A DNA stretch of 64,000 nucleotides from UBA4615 sp964399635 (lineage in GTDB: Bacteria > Pseudomonadota > Gammaproteobacteria > Burkholderiales > Burkholderiaceae_E): NCBI GenBank assembly GCA_964399635.1, contig CAYNRU010000007.1, forward strand, positions 62,001 through 126,000. The letters run 5' to 3'. Position numbers and translations under genes: made by a program. This document shows positions 44,213 through 52,636 of the stretch, one piece after another. The notes beneath the pieces are model-generated. The model searched no databases. It was given only the letters and a program-made list of their open reading frames with translations, and was not told the origin of the DNA. Each line of letters starts with the position of its first letter. The stretch's first letter is position 1.

Positions 44213-46324
44213 ATGGCGAGCACTCACGTCCTGTTCGAGGAAGACGGCGCATTCAAGGCCGGTACGGTGCTCACGGATGCAGGCGCCAGCCTGCAGGTCG
44301 AGTCGGCGAGCGGCAAGCGCACCAAGGTCAAGTCGTCCTCGGTGATGCTGCGCTTTCCCGAGCCCTCGCCGGGCGAGCTGATGCAGCAGGCGCAGCGCGC
44401 CGCCGAGGGCATCGACCTCGATTTCCTCTGGGAGTGCGCGCCGCAGGACGAGTTCGAGTTCACCGGGCTGGCCGACGACTACTACGGCCATCCGCCGTCG
44501 CCGGTCGAGGCGGCCAGCCTGCTGTTTCGGCTGCATGCGTCGCCCGTCTACTTCTATCGCAAGGGCCGCGGCCGCTACCGGCCCGCGCCGCCCGACACCC
44601 TGCGCGCCGCGCTGGCCGCGGTCGAGCGCCGCAAGGAGCAGGCCGCCCGCGTCGAGGTGTGGGCGGCCCAGCTGGCCGAGGGCAGCGCCCCCGACCCGAT
44701 CGTGCGGGAGGCGGCGCGCCTGCTGGTGCGCCCCGACAAGAACACCGTCGAGTGGAAGGCGCTCGACCGCGCCTGCGAACTCACCCGCGCGCCGCCGGCG
44801 CGCGTGCTGCTGGGGGCTGGCGCCTTCCCGGACGCGCACGCGCTCCACCTCGGCTGCTTCCTTGTCGACCTGTTCCCGCAAGGGGTGGGCTTCGGACCGG
44901 TCGACGTGCCGGCGCTCGACGATGCCCTTTCGGTCGCGCTGGCCGCCCTGCCGCTGTCCGAGGCTCTGCCGTTCTCCATCGACGACTCCACCACGACCGA
45001 GATCGACGACTGCCTGTCGGTGCAGTCGATGCCCGACGGCCGGCTGCGCGTGGGCGTGCACATCGCCGCGCCCGCGCTCGGCATGCGCCCGGGCGATGCG
45101 CTCGACCAGGTCGCGCGCGAGCGCATGTCCACCGTCTACATGCCGGGCGACAAGATCACGATGCTGCCGGACGCCCCGATCGAGCGCTTCTCGCTCGAGG
45201 CCGGGCGCGAGGTGCCGGCGCTGTCGCTGTACGTCGACCTCGACGCCGACGGCCTGCGCATCGAGTCCAGCTTCACCCGGGTCGAGCGCATCCGGGTCGC
45301 CGCGAACCTGCGCCACGACCGGCTCGACGAGCTCGTGACCGAGGCCGCGCTCGAACCGCCGGCCGCGGGCGAGCCCGATCCGCTCGCCTCGCTCGAGCAG
45401 GGCGCCGCGCTGCGCGCGCTGTGGCGGCTCACGATCGCGCTGTCCGACGCGCGCGACATCGTCCGCGGCAAGCCCGAGGCGCGCCACCGCGTCGACTTCA
45501 GCTTCTACGTCGAGCGCGACGCCGACGGCCTGCGGCAGGTGCGCATCGTGCAGCGCCGGCGCGACGCGCCGCTCGACCGCATCGTGGCCGAGCTGATGAT
45601 CCTGGCCAACTCGGCCTGGGGCAAGCTGCTCGCCGACCACCGCGTGCCGGGCATCTACCGTGCGCAGCAGCCCGGCGGGCGCGTGCGGATGACCACCCAT
45701 GCCATGCCCCACCAGGGGTTGGGCGTCGCTCAATACGGCTGGGCGACCTCGCCGCTGCGCCGCTACGTCGACCTCGTCAACCAGCGCCAGCTGATCGCGG
45801 TGGCGAGAGGCGAGGCGCCGCCGTACGCGCCCAACGACACCGACCTGTTCTCGGTCATCTCGGCCTTCGACACGCGCTACGCGGCCTATGCCGATTTCCA
45901 GCAGCGCATGGAGCGCTACTGGTGCCTGCGGTGGGTCGCGCAGCAGCCGGGCGCGCGCTTCGAGGCGGTGGTGGTGCGCGACGAGCTCGTCCGGCTCGCG
46001 CAGGCCCCGCTCTACATCCGTATCCCCGAGCTGCCGGCGATGAGCCTGGCCGCCGGGCGGCGCATCGTGGTCGACATCGTCGACCGCGACGAGCTCGACC
46101 TGTCGGTCTCGGCCCGCTTCGTCGAGTGTGCCGCGGTGCAGGCCGCTGCCGACGACGCGGTGCTGGTCGAGCTCGAGGACCCGCTCGACGGCGTGGACGA
46201 GGTGCCGGGCCCGCCGCAGGTGGAGGCCGACGCGCTGGCGCGGGTCGACGATCCTGCGGACGACGCCCGCGGGTCCGACGCGCCCGACACCGCCCCGCAC
46301 CCCGCGGCGGCGCCTGCGGACTGA
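44213..46324 (+). CDS. RNase II/R family exoribonuclease (RNB domain)
   Basis: 703-residue 3'-5' exoribonuclease of the RNB family. The catalytic metal motif DDSTTTEIDDCLSV begins at D257 (carboxylates D257, D258, D265, D266). The RNB domain continues through FYVERDADGLRQ to ATSPLRRYVDLVNQRQL near 510-530. The first 240 residues replace the classic paired cold-shock domains, and the C-terminal S1-like part is short with an acidic Ala/Pro tail. This shape matches the RNase II-like proteins of Betaproteobacteria rather than canonical RNase R. It probably degrades single-stranded RNA in the cytoplasm. Confidence 0.9.
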   Translation: MASTHVLFEEDGAFKAGTVLTDAGASLQVESASGKRTKVKSSSVMLRFPEPSPGELMQQAQRAAEGIDLDFLWECAPQDEFEFTGLADDYYGHPPSPVEAASLLFRLHASPVYFYRKGRGRYRPAPPDTLRAALAAVERRKEQAARVEVWAAQLAEGSAPDPIVREAARLLVRPDKNTVEWKALDRACELTRAPPARVLLGAGAFPDAHALHLGCFLVDLFPQGVGFGPVDVPALDDALSVALAALPLSEALPFSIDDSTTTEIDDCLSVQSMPDGRLRVGVHIAAPALGMRPGDALDQVARERMSTVYMPGDKITMLPDAPIERFSLEAGREVPALSLYVDLDADGLRIESSFTRVERIRVAANLRHDRLDELVTEAALEPPAAGEPDPLASLEQGAALRALWRLTIALSDARDIVRGKPEARHRVDFSFYVERDADGLRQVRIVQRRRDAPLDRIVAELMILANSAWGKLLADHRVPGIYRAQQPGGRVRMTTHAMPHQGLGVAQYGWATSPLRRYVDLVNQRQLIAVARGEAPPYAPNDTDLFSVISAFDTRYAAYADFQQRMERYWCLRWVAQQPGARFEAVVVRDELVRLAQAPLYIRIPELPAMSLAAGRRIVVDIVDRDELDLSVSARFVECAAVQAAADDAVLVELEDPLDGVDEVPGPPQVEADALARVDDPADDARGSDAPDTAPHPAAAPAD

Positions 46325-46336
46325 CCCGCTGCAGCG

Positions 46337-47611
46337 ATGGCCCGGTCGACCCCGCCCACCCCCCCCGGCGACGACGCCCGGTCCGCGACGGCGGCCGCGC
46401 AGCGGCTGGTCGCACGGCGCACTCGCGCGTCGGCAGAGGGGGCTGGGCCGGCGGGCGCTGCGGCCGGCGCGCGCCGGCCCGGCGTTCCCCGCACCGCCCC
46501 CGCCCAGAACCCGAACCCAGCCCCGAACCCGAACCCAGCCCCGGCTCAGGGTCAGGCCCAAGGTCAGGCCCAGGCCCAGGCCCAGGCCCCGCGTCGCCCG
46601 AGCGCGGCGCCCCGGGCGCCCTCGGCCGCGCGTCGCCCGAGCGCGGCGCCCCCGGCCCCGTCGGCCCCGCAAGCGCCGCGCCCCGACTCGGCCGCCGCCG
46701 CGCCGCTGGCCGCCGTCGCACGCCTGCGCGAGCGGGCGGGCGCGCTGCTGGCCGATACCCTCGGCGTGCGCGATCCGCTCGCGGTCGCCCTGGTCGCGTC
46801 GCTGCTGCTGCACGCCCTGGTGATGTTCGTGCGCTTCGCGCCGCCGTTGCCGATCCGCCTGAACCCCAACGACGCGCGGCTCGAGGTCGTGCTGCTCAAC
46901 GCCCGCAGCCCCGATCGTCCGATGACGCCCGAGGTCCTCGCGCAGGTGAGTCAGGAGGGCGGCGGCGAGCAAGAGCGCGGGCGGGCCCGCTCGCCGCTGC
47001 CGGCCGAGGCCGCCTCGCGCGAAGGCACCGCGTTGCAGGAGCAGCGCCGGCGCGTCGAGCAGCTCGAGGCCCAGCAGCGCCAGCTGATGACGCTCGCCAA
47101 GGGCCCGCAGGCCTACGTGTCGCCCGAGCGCCCGCCCGACGCGGCGCCCCGACCCGACGCCTCCGACCGCGAGGAACAGCAGGCGGTGCTCGCCCGGATG
47201 CAGGCCGAGATCGCCCGCAACATCGAGGACTACAACAAGCGGCCCAAGCGCCTGACCTACGGGGTCAACGCGGTGGGTGTCAACTACGCGCGCTACGTTG
47301 CCGACTGGGCGACCCGCGTCGAGCGGATCGGCACCGAACGCTATCCGGCGGACGCCCGGGGCCGCCAGTACGACTCGCTGATCATCACGGTCGAGATCGA
47401 CAAGCACGGCAACGTCGTGGACGTCGTCATCAACAAGAAGTCGAAGTACGAGGCACTGAACCGCGCGGTCAAGAAGATCGTCTACGCCGGCCAGCCCTAC
47501 GAGCGCTTCCCGCCCGAGATGGCGAAGGATGGCGACATCCTGCAGATCGTGCGCACCTGGACCTTCATCAACGATGCCCTCGAGACCCGCTCGCTACGCG
47601 GTGATCGGTAA
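46337..47611 (+). CDS. TonB family energy-transducer-like protein
   Basis: 424-residue protein. A Pro/Gln/Ala-rich cytoplasmic N-terminal part of about 125 residues precedes a single helix (about 152-172, LAVALVASLLLHALVMFVRF). A periplasmic coiled-coil-like region (about 215-300, rich in Q, E and R) leads to a TonB C-terminal domain (about 310-420) with DSLIITVEIDKHGNVVDVVI. An unusually long region before the membrane helix is seen in several betaproteobacterial TonB-like proteins. It overlaps aroE by 38 bp. No ExbB/ExbD genes are nearby. Confidence 0.85.
   Translation: MARSTPPTPPGDDARSATAAAQRLVARRTRASAEGAGPAGAAAGARRPGVPRTAPAQNPNPAPNPNPAPAQGQAQGQAQAQAQAPRRPSAAPRAPSAARRPSAAPPAPSAPQAPRPDSAAAAPLAAVARLRERAGALLADTLGVRDPLAVALVASLLLHALVMFVRFAPPLPIRLNPNDARLEVVLLNARSPDRPMTPEVLAQVSQEGGGEQERGRARSPLPAEAASREGTALQEQRRRVEQLEAQQRQLMTLAKGPQAYVSPERPPDAAPRPDASDREEQQAVLARMQAEIARNIEDYNKRPKRLTYGVNAVGVNYARYVADWATRVERIGTERYPADARGRQYDSLIITVEIDKHGNVVDVVINKKSKYEALNRAVKKIVYAGQPYERFPPEMAKDGDILQIVRTWTFINDALETRSLRGDR
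46508..46543 (+). repeat. Perfect 18-bp tandem repeat in the TonB-like gene
   Basis: Two identical copies of AACCCGAACCCAGCCCCG encode NPNPAP twice. Six-base CAGGCC repeats follow at about 46565-46588 (QA pairs). Confidence 0.85.
46592..46669 (+). repeat. 39-bp tandem repeat in the TonB-like gene
   Basis: Two near-identical copies start at 46592 and 46631 and encode RRPSAAPRAPSAA and RRPSAAPPAPSAP. All repeats in this stretch keep the frame, so length changes would only alter the linker before the membrane helix. Confidence 0.8.
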
Positions 47612-48428
47612 CCCGATCGCACACAGCCGCTCGCCGGCCATCCATGCGATGTTCGCCGCCCAGACCGGGCAGGACATGCAGTACGACCGGCTGCTCGCGG
47701 CGCCGGACGGCTTCGCGGCGGCGGTGGACGCCTTCCGGGCCGAGGGCGGGCGCGGCCTGAACGTCACGGTGCCGTTCAAGTCGCAGGCCTTCGGCTACGC
47801 GCGCTCGCACAGCGCGCGCGCCGCGGTCGCGGGCGCGGTCAACACGCTGGCCTTCGACGGCGACGCGGTGCTCGGCGACAACACCGACGGCGCGGGGCTG
47901 GTCGAGGACATCGAGGGCCGGATCGGCATGCGGCTCGAGGGGGCGCGGCTGCTGCTGCTGGGTGCCGGGGGTGCTGCGCGCGGCGTGCTGCAGCCGCTGC
48001 TCGCCGCCGGCGTCGCCCGTCTCGCCGTCGCCAACCGGACGGCGGCGCGCGCGCACGCGCTGCGCGATGACGTGGCGCCGCGGCTCGATCCGCGCCATGC
48101 GGCGCGACTGTCGGCGGGCGGGCTGGACGAGGCCGGGGCCGGCTTCGACCTGATCGTCAACGCCACCGCCGCCGGCCTGTCGGACGCCGCGCCGGTGCTG
48201 CCCGCGCAGGTCTGGCGGGGAGTGCGGCTCGCGCTCGACATGGTGTACGGCGCGCGGCCCACGCCCTTCATGCAGGCGGCGCTCGAGGCGGGCTGCGCGC
48301 GCGCCGAGGACGGGCTGGGCATGCTGGTCGGGCAGGCCGCCGAGTCGTTCGCGCTGTGGCGCGGGCTGCGGCCCGCGACGGCGCCGGTGTACGCGGCGCT
48401 GCGCACGCAGCTCGCCGCCTCGCACTGA
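47574..48428 (+). CDS. aroE: Shikimate dehydrogenase
   Basis: 284-residue NADPH-dependent enzyme that reduces 3-dehydroshikimate to shikimate. The substrate motif VIGNPIAHSRSP is at 10-21 and catalytic K69 lies in NVTVPFKSQAF. LGDNTDGAG near 100 holds the catalytic aspartate, and the NADP loop LLGAGGAARGVL is near 130. The ATG at 47574 lies within the end of the TonB-like gene, but later starts would remove the IGNP strand, so the overlap is real. mtgA follows closely. Confidence 0.95.
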   Translation: MPSRPARYAVIGNPIAHSRSPAIHAMFAAQTGQDMQYDRLLAAPDGFAAAVDAFRAEGGRGLNVTVPFKSQAFGYARSHSARAAVAGAVNTLAFDGDAVLGDNTDGAGLVEDIEGRIGMRLEGARLLLLGAGGAARGVLQPLLAAGVARLAVANRTAARAHALRDDVAPRLDPRHAARLSAGGLDEAGAGFDLIVNATAAGLSDAAPVLPAQVWRGVRLALDMVYGARPTPFMQAALEAGCARAEDGLGMLVGQAAESFALWRGLRPATAPVYAALRTQLAASH

Positions 48429-48451
48429 CGCGCGCCGGCACGCGCAGCACG

Positions 48452-49168
48452 ATGGCCGCGAGGCGCAGCGTGATCGGCCGGGTCGGGCGCGGGCTCGGAT
48501 GGCTGCTGCTCGCCGTGGTCGTGTCGGTCGTCGCGCTGCAGCTCTGGTACCTCGGCCACATCGTGTGGTGGAAGGCCCACGCGCCGGCCTCCACCCGCTT
48601 CATGCGCGCGCAACTGGAGGTGCTGCGCGAGAAGGACCCGCAGGCCACGCTGCAGCACCAGTGGCTGGCCTATCCCCGCATATCGACGCATCTCAAGCGC
48701 GCGGTGATCGCCGCCGAGGACGCCAACTTCAACGAGCACGAGGGCGTCGACTGGGACGCGATCGAGCGCGCCCACGAGCGCAACCAGCAGCGCGGCCGCG
48801 TGTCCCACGGCGGCTCGACCATCACCATGCAGCTCGCCAAGAACCTGTTCCTGTCGGGCGAGCGCAGCTACCTGCGCAAGGCCCAGGAGCTGGCCATCGC
48901 CTACATGCTCGAGGCGGTGCTCGGCAAGGACCGCATCCTCGAGCTCTACCTCAACGTCGCCGAGTGGGGCGTCGGTGTGTTCGGGTGCGAGGCGGCCGCG
49001 CGCCGCCACTTCGGGGTCTCCGCCTCGCAGCTGACGCCGGCGCAGTCGGCCCGCCTGGCGGCGATGCTGCCGCGGCCGCGCTTCTACGACAGGAACCCCG
49101 GGTCGGCCTTCCTGGCGCGGCGGGCCGCGGTGATCCAGCGCTGGATGGGGTCGGTCGGAGCCCCCTAG
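48452..49168 (+). CDS. mtgA: Monofunctional biosynthetic peptidoglycan transglycosylase
   Basis: 238-residue GT51 enzyme that polymerises lipid II into glycan strands. One transmembrane anchor spans about 14-33. Catalytic E89 lies in AAEDANFNEHEGVD. GGSTITMQLAKNLFLS and RKAQELAIAYMLE follow, and the second catalytic region ILELYLNVAEWG is intact. No penicillin-binding domain is present, which defines MtgA. It is 23 bp after aroE, the common aroE-mtgA pairing in Proteobacteria. Confidence 0.95.
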   Translation: MAARRSVIGRVGRGLGWLLLAVVVSVVALQLWYLGHIVWWKAHAPASTRFMRAQLEVLREKDPQATLQHQWLAYPRISTHLKRAVIAAEDANFNEHEGVDWDAIERAHERNQQRGRVSHGGSTITMQLAKNLFLSGERSYLRKAQELAIAYMLEAVLGKDRILELYLNVAEWGVGVFGCEAAARRHFGVSASQLTPAQSARLAAMLPRPRFYDRNPGSAFLARRAAVIQRWMGSVGAP

Positions 49169-49248
49169 GACGCAGCCTGCCGACCCGTTCGCGGGGCGAT
49201 TTCGGCAATTTCAGCGGCCCAGGGTGGCGCGCGTGCCCCGGCGGCGCC

Positions 49249-49254
49249 TAGAAT
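49249..49254 (+). promoter_or_regulatory. Putative -10 box for mgtE
   Basis: TAGAAT in the mtgA-mgtE gap predicts a start near 49261. It supports the downstream mgtE start at 49391, since an upstream in-frame ATG at 49253 would overlap the -10 itself. The leader would be about 130 nt; I see no known Mg2+ riboswitch in it. Confidence 0.4.
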
Positions 49255-49390
49255 GCCCGGCAACCGAAGCCACCGCAGCCCGTCGCGGGCTGTGACCGAA
49301 CGTGAACAGACCCCAGACGTTCGCCTGGCGCGTGCCCGGCCGCAGCTGACCCCGGTCGCTCGGCGGTCCGCGGCGGGCGACCCCCGATCC

Positions 49391-50917
49391 ATGGCCGAGC
49401 AGCTCCAGAAGACCGATCCGGATCGCGAGCCCGTGGGCATCGCGCAGGATGCGCACGACCGCGACATCCCGCGTGACCTCGAGGACGCGCAGCGGGCGCT
49501 CGCCGAGGTCGAGGATCTGCTCGCCCGCTACGAGATCGTCCGCGAGCAGGCGCACCACGAGTCCGAGAGCCTGGCGCCCGAGCGGCGGGTGCTGGTCGAG
49601 CAGGTGGCGGTCGCGCAGCACCTGGCGCACCTGCGGGCCCGGCTCGATCACCTGCATCCGGCCGACGTCGGTTACCTCCTCGAGGCGCTGCCGCGCGACC
49701 AGCGCCTGGTGGTCTGGGACCTCGTCAAGGCCGAGCGCGACGGCGAGATCCTGCTGGAGGTGTCCGACTCGGTCCGCGAGACCCTGATCGCGTCCATGGA
49801 CCGCGACGAGCTGCTCGCCGCGGCCGGCTCGCTCGACACCGACGATCTCGCCGAGATCGCCGAGGACCTGCCGAGCGACGTCGTCGAGCAGGTCCGCCGC
49901 CAGCTCACGCCCGAGGAGCGCGAGCAGCTGCGCGCGGCCATGTCCTTTCCGGACGACTCGGTCGGCGCGCGGATGGACTTCGAGCTGGTGACCGTGCGCG
50001 AGGACGTCACGCTCGAGGTGGTGCTGCGCTACCTGCGTCGCTTCGACGAGCTGCCCGACCACACCGACCAGGTGTTCGTCGTCGACCGCAACGACGTGCT
50101 GCAAGGCTCGCTGCCGCTCGACCGGCTGCTGGTCAACGAGCCCGACGTGCTGGTCGAGGACGTGATGAAGCGCGATGTGCTGTCGCTGCAGGCGCAGGAC
50201 GAGGCGGGCGAGGCCGCGCAGGCCTTCGAGCGCTACGACCTGGTGTCGGCGCCGGTGGTCGACATCCGGGGGCGGCTGATCGGCCGGCTGACCGTCGCCG
50301 AGATGATGGACGTGATCCGCGAGGAGAGCGAGTCGGAGGTGCTGTCGGCGGCCGGTCTGCTCGAGGAGGAAGACCTGTTCGCCTCCATCTGGAACTCCGC
50401 GAAGAACCGCTGGCTGTGGCTGGCGGTGAACCTGTGCACCGCGTTCTTCGCGTCCCGCGTGATCGGCGCCTTCGAGGGGACGATCGAGCGGGTGGTCGCG
50501 CTCGCCGCGCTGATGCCCATCGTGGCGGGCATCGCCGGCAACTCGGGCAACCAGACCATGACCCTGTTCATCCGCTCGCTCGCGCTCGGCCAGGTCACCG
50601 CCGGTAACACGCGCCGGCTGGCGCGCAAGGAGCTGCTGATCGCGCTGCTCAACGGACTGGTGTGGGGCGGTATCGCGGGCACCTTCGCATGGCTGCTGTA
50701 CCGCGACACGCCGCAGGGCGTCATGCTCGGCGTGACGATGATGCTCGCGATGATCCTGAACCTGCTGCTGGCCGCGATGGTCGCGATGGGCGTGCCGCTG
50801 CTGCTGCAGCGCCTTGACCGCGACCCGGCGCTCGGCTCCTCGGTGCTGCTGACCTTCTCCACCGACAGCATGGGCTTCTTCATCTTCCTCGGCCTGGCGA
50901 CGCTGTTCTTCAGGTGA
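49391..50917 (+). CDS. mgtE: Magnesium transporter MgtE
   Basis: 508-residue Mg2+ channel. An acidic superhelical N-domain (about 60-190, with DVGYLLEALPRDQRLVVWDL) precedes two CBS domains (about 190-310), a plug helix and five membrane helices from about 335. The pore signature GNSGNQ is present. In known MgtE, Mg2+ bound between the N and CBS domains closes the pore. Additional in-frame starts exist upstream (49253, 49291); the ATG at 49391 gives an N-terminus nearest the family's and lies downstream of the likely promoter, but it lacks a clear ribosome site. Confidence 0.92.
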   Translation: MAEQLQKTDPDREPVGIAQDAHDRDIPRDLEDAQRALAEVEDLLARYEIVREQAHHESESLAPERRVLVEQVAVAQHLAHLRARLDHLHPADVGYLLEALPRDQRLVVWDLVKAERDGEILLEVSDSVRETLIASMDRDELLAAAGSLDTDDLAEIAEDLPSDVVEQVRRQLTPEEREQLRAAMSFPDDSVGARMDFELVTVREDVTLEVVLRYLRRFDELPDHTDQVFVVDRNDVLQGSLPLDRLLVNEPDVLVEDVMKRDVLSLQAQDEAGEAAQAFERYDLVSAPVVDIRGRLIGRLTVAEMMDVIREESESEVLSAAGLLEEEDLFASIWNSAKNRWLWLAVNLCTAFFASRVIGAFEGTIERVVALAALMPIVAGIAGNSGNQTMTLFIRSLALGQVTAGNTRRLARKELLIALLNGLVWGGIAGTFAWLLYRDTPQGVMLGVTMMLAMILNLLLAAMVAMGVPLLLQRLDRDPALGSSVLLTFSTDSMGFFIFLGLATLFFR

Positions 50918-51112
50918 GGGCCATCCGTCGCAGCGCCTGCGTCATGGTGCTCGTCTCGTCGCTGGTGCTCCGGGCGTTCGGCGACGGCGCGTTCGAGGTG
51001 CTGCGCTGCCGCTGGTGACGGGCGCGACGCGGCAGGTGACGCGCCTGCGCCGCCCGTCGTACCCTGTGCGCCGGCACGCCCGTCCCGAGGCCGTGCCGCA
51101 ACAGGAGCGTCC

Positions 51113-52591
51113 ATGACCCCGACCCGTTCCGACGGTCCGCCCGACACCGCCCGCCAGCTCGCGCTGTCGGCGCGCGAGGCCATCGACCTGATCCGCAGCG
51201 GCGGCCTCACGGCCGAGGCCTACGTGCGCACGCTGCTCGCGCAGGCCGCGGCGCAGGCCGGCCTGAACGCGATGATCCACGTCGACGAGGCGGGCGCGCT
51301 CGCCGGCGCGCGCCGCATCGACGCCGACCGCGCCGCTGGCCGCGCGCTGCCGCCGCTGGCCGGGCTGCCGGTCGTCGTGAAGGACAACATCGACGTACAG
51401 GGCATGCCGACCACCGGCGGCACGCCGGCGCTGCGCCAGGCGCGCCCCGTCGCCAGCGCCCCGTCGGTGCAAAGGCTGATCGAGGCGGGCGCGATCGTGC
51501 TGGGCAAGACCAACCTGCACGAGCTCGCCTTCGGCATCACCAGCACCAACGCGTCGCCCTTCGCCGGGCCCGTGCGCAATCCCTACGACCCCGGCCGGAT
51601 CCCCGGCGGCTCATCCGGCGGCACCGCCGCGGCCATCGCCGCGCGCATCGCGCCCTGCGGGCTGGGCACCGACACCGGCGGCTCGGTGCGGGTGCCGGCG
51701 GCGCTCACCGGCACTGCCGGCCTGCGCCCCTCGGTGGGCGACGGCGGCACGCAGCGCCGCTACCACGACGAGGGCGCCGTCCTGCCGATCAGCCATACCC
51801 GCGACACCGTGGGCCCGATGGGCCGCAGCGTCGCCGACGTCGCGCTGCTCGATGCGGTGATCACCGGCACCGCGCCCGCGGTCGCGGCGCCGCTCGCCGG
51901 TCTGCGCCTGGGCGTACCTGCGTCGTTCTGGGCCGGGCTGGACGCCGGGCTCGCCGCGGTGGCGCGCGCCGCGCTGTCGCGGCTGGCCGCGGCCGGCGTG
52001 ACGCTGGTGGACGCCGACCTCCCGGGCCTGGCCGCCCTCAACGAGAAGGTGTCGTTCCCGATCGCGCTGCACGAGCCGATCGCCGACATCCCGGCCTACC
52101 TCGCCGCGAGCGGCATCGAGGGCGTCACGCTCGCCGGCATCGTCGCGCAGGTCGCGAGCCCCGACGTGCGGGGCATCATGGAGGCGGTCGTGGCCGATGC
52201 CTTCGGGGCCGCCTACCCGGAGGCGATGACGGCCCACCGCCCGGCCATGCAGGCGCTGTACGCCGCGTACTTCGCCGACCACCGGCTGGATGCGATGGTC
52301 TTTCCGACCACCCCGCTGCCAGCCGCCCCGATCGACATCGAGCGCGGCTCCGGGTCGGTGTCGATCGACGGCGGCGAGCCGCTCGACACCTTCGGTGCCT
52401 TCATCCGCAACACCGACCCGGGCAGCAACGCGGGCCTGCCCGGCCTGTCGATCCCGGCGGGGCTCACCGCGGGCGGCCTGCCCGTGGGTATCGAGATCGA
52501 CGGGCCGCTCGGCAGCGACGCCCGGCTGCTGTCGATCGGCCTGGCGATCGAGGCGCTGCTCGGCCCGGTGCCGGGCCCCCCGGCGGGCTGA
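51113..52591 (+). CDS. Amidase (amidase signature family)
   Basis: 492-residue serine amidase with the Ser-cisSer-Lys triad: K90 (PVVVKDNID), the cis-serine in GGSSGG at 165-170, and nucleophile S191 (GTDTGGSVRVPA). The family hydrolyses varied amides: indoleacetamide, mandelamide, aryl or alkyl amides. Since no GatB or GatC gene is near and the C-terminus lacks GatA features, a catabolic amidase is likely. The ATG follows CAGGAG with good spacing. It is separated from mgtE by 195 bp. Confidence 0.92.
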   Translation: MTPTRSDGPPDTARQLALSAREAIDLIRSGGLTAEAYVRTLLAQAAAQAGLNAMIHVDEAGALAGARRIDADRAAGRALPPLAGLPVVVKDNIDVQGMPTTGGTPALRQARPVASAPSVQRLIEAGAIVLGKTNLHELAFGITSTNASPFAGPVRNPYDPGRIPGGSSGGTAAAIAARIAPCGLGTDTGGSVRVPAALTGTAGLRPSVGDGGTQRRYHDEGAVLPISHTRDTVGPMGRSVADVALLDAVITGTAPAVAAPLAGLRLGVPASFWAGLDAGLAAVARAALSRLAAAGVTLVDADLPGLAALNEKVSFPIALHEPIADIPAYLAASGIEGVTLAGIVAQVASPDVRGIMEAVVADAFGAAYPEAMTAHRPAMQALYAAYFADHRLDAMVFPTTPLPAAPIDIERGSGSVSIDGGEPLDTFGAFIRNTDPGSNAGLPGLSIPAGLTAGGLPVGIEIDGPLGSDARLLSIGLAIEALLGPVPGPPAG

Positions 52592-52636
52592 CGCGGGCGG
52601 CCCGGGCTTTCGCGCGGCGCGGCGCCCGGCCGCGCC

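Noticed and set aside
43616..47407. A 1263-codon open frame on the minus strand opposite the RNB and TonB-like genes
   Set aside because: It is the complement of two well-supported genes and reads as Arg/Gly/His-rich filler without motifs.
49261..49390. Mg2+ riboswitch in the mgtE leader
   Set aside because: I could not find the conserved M-box helices, and the leader is too short and GC-rich to assign. M-boxes are mostly from other phyla.
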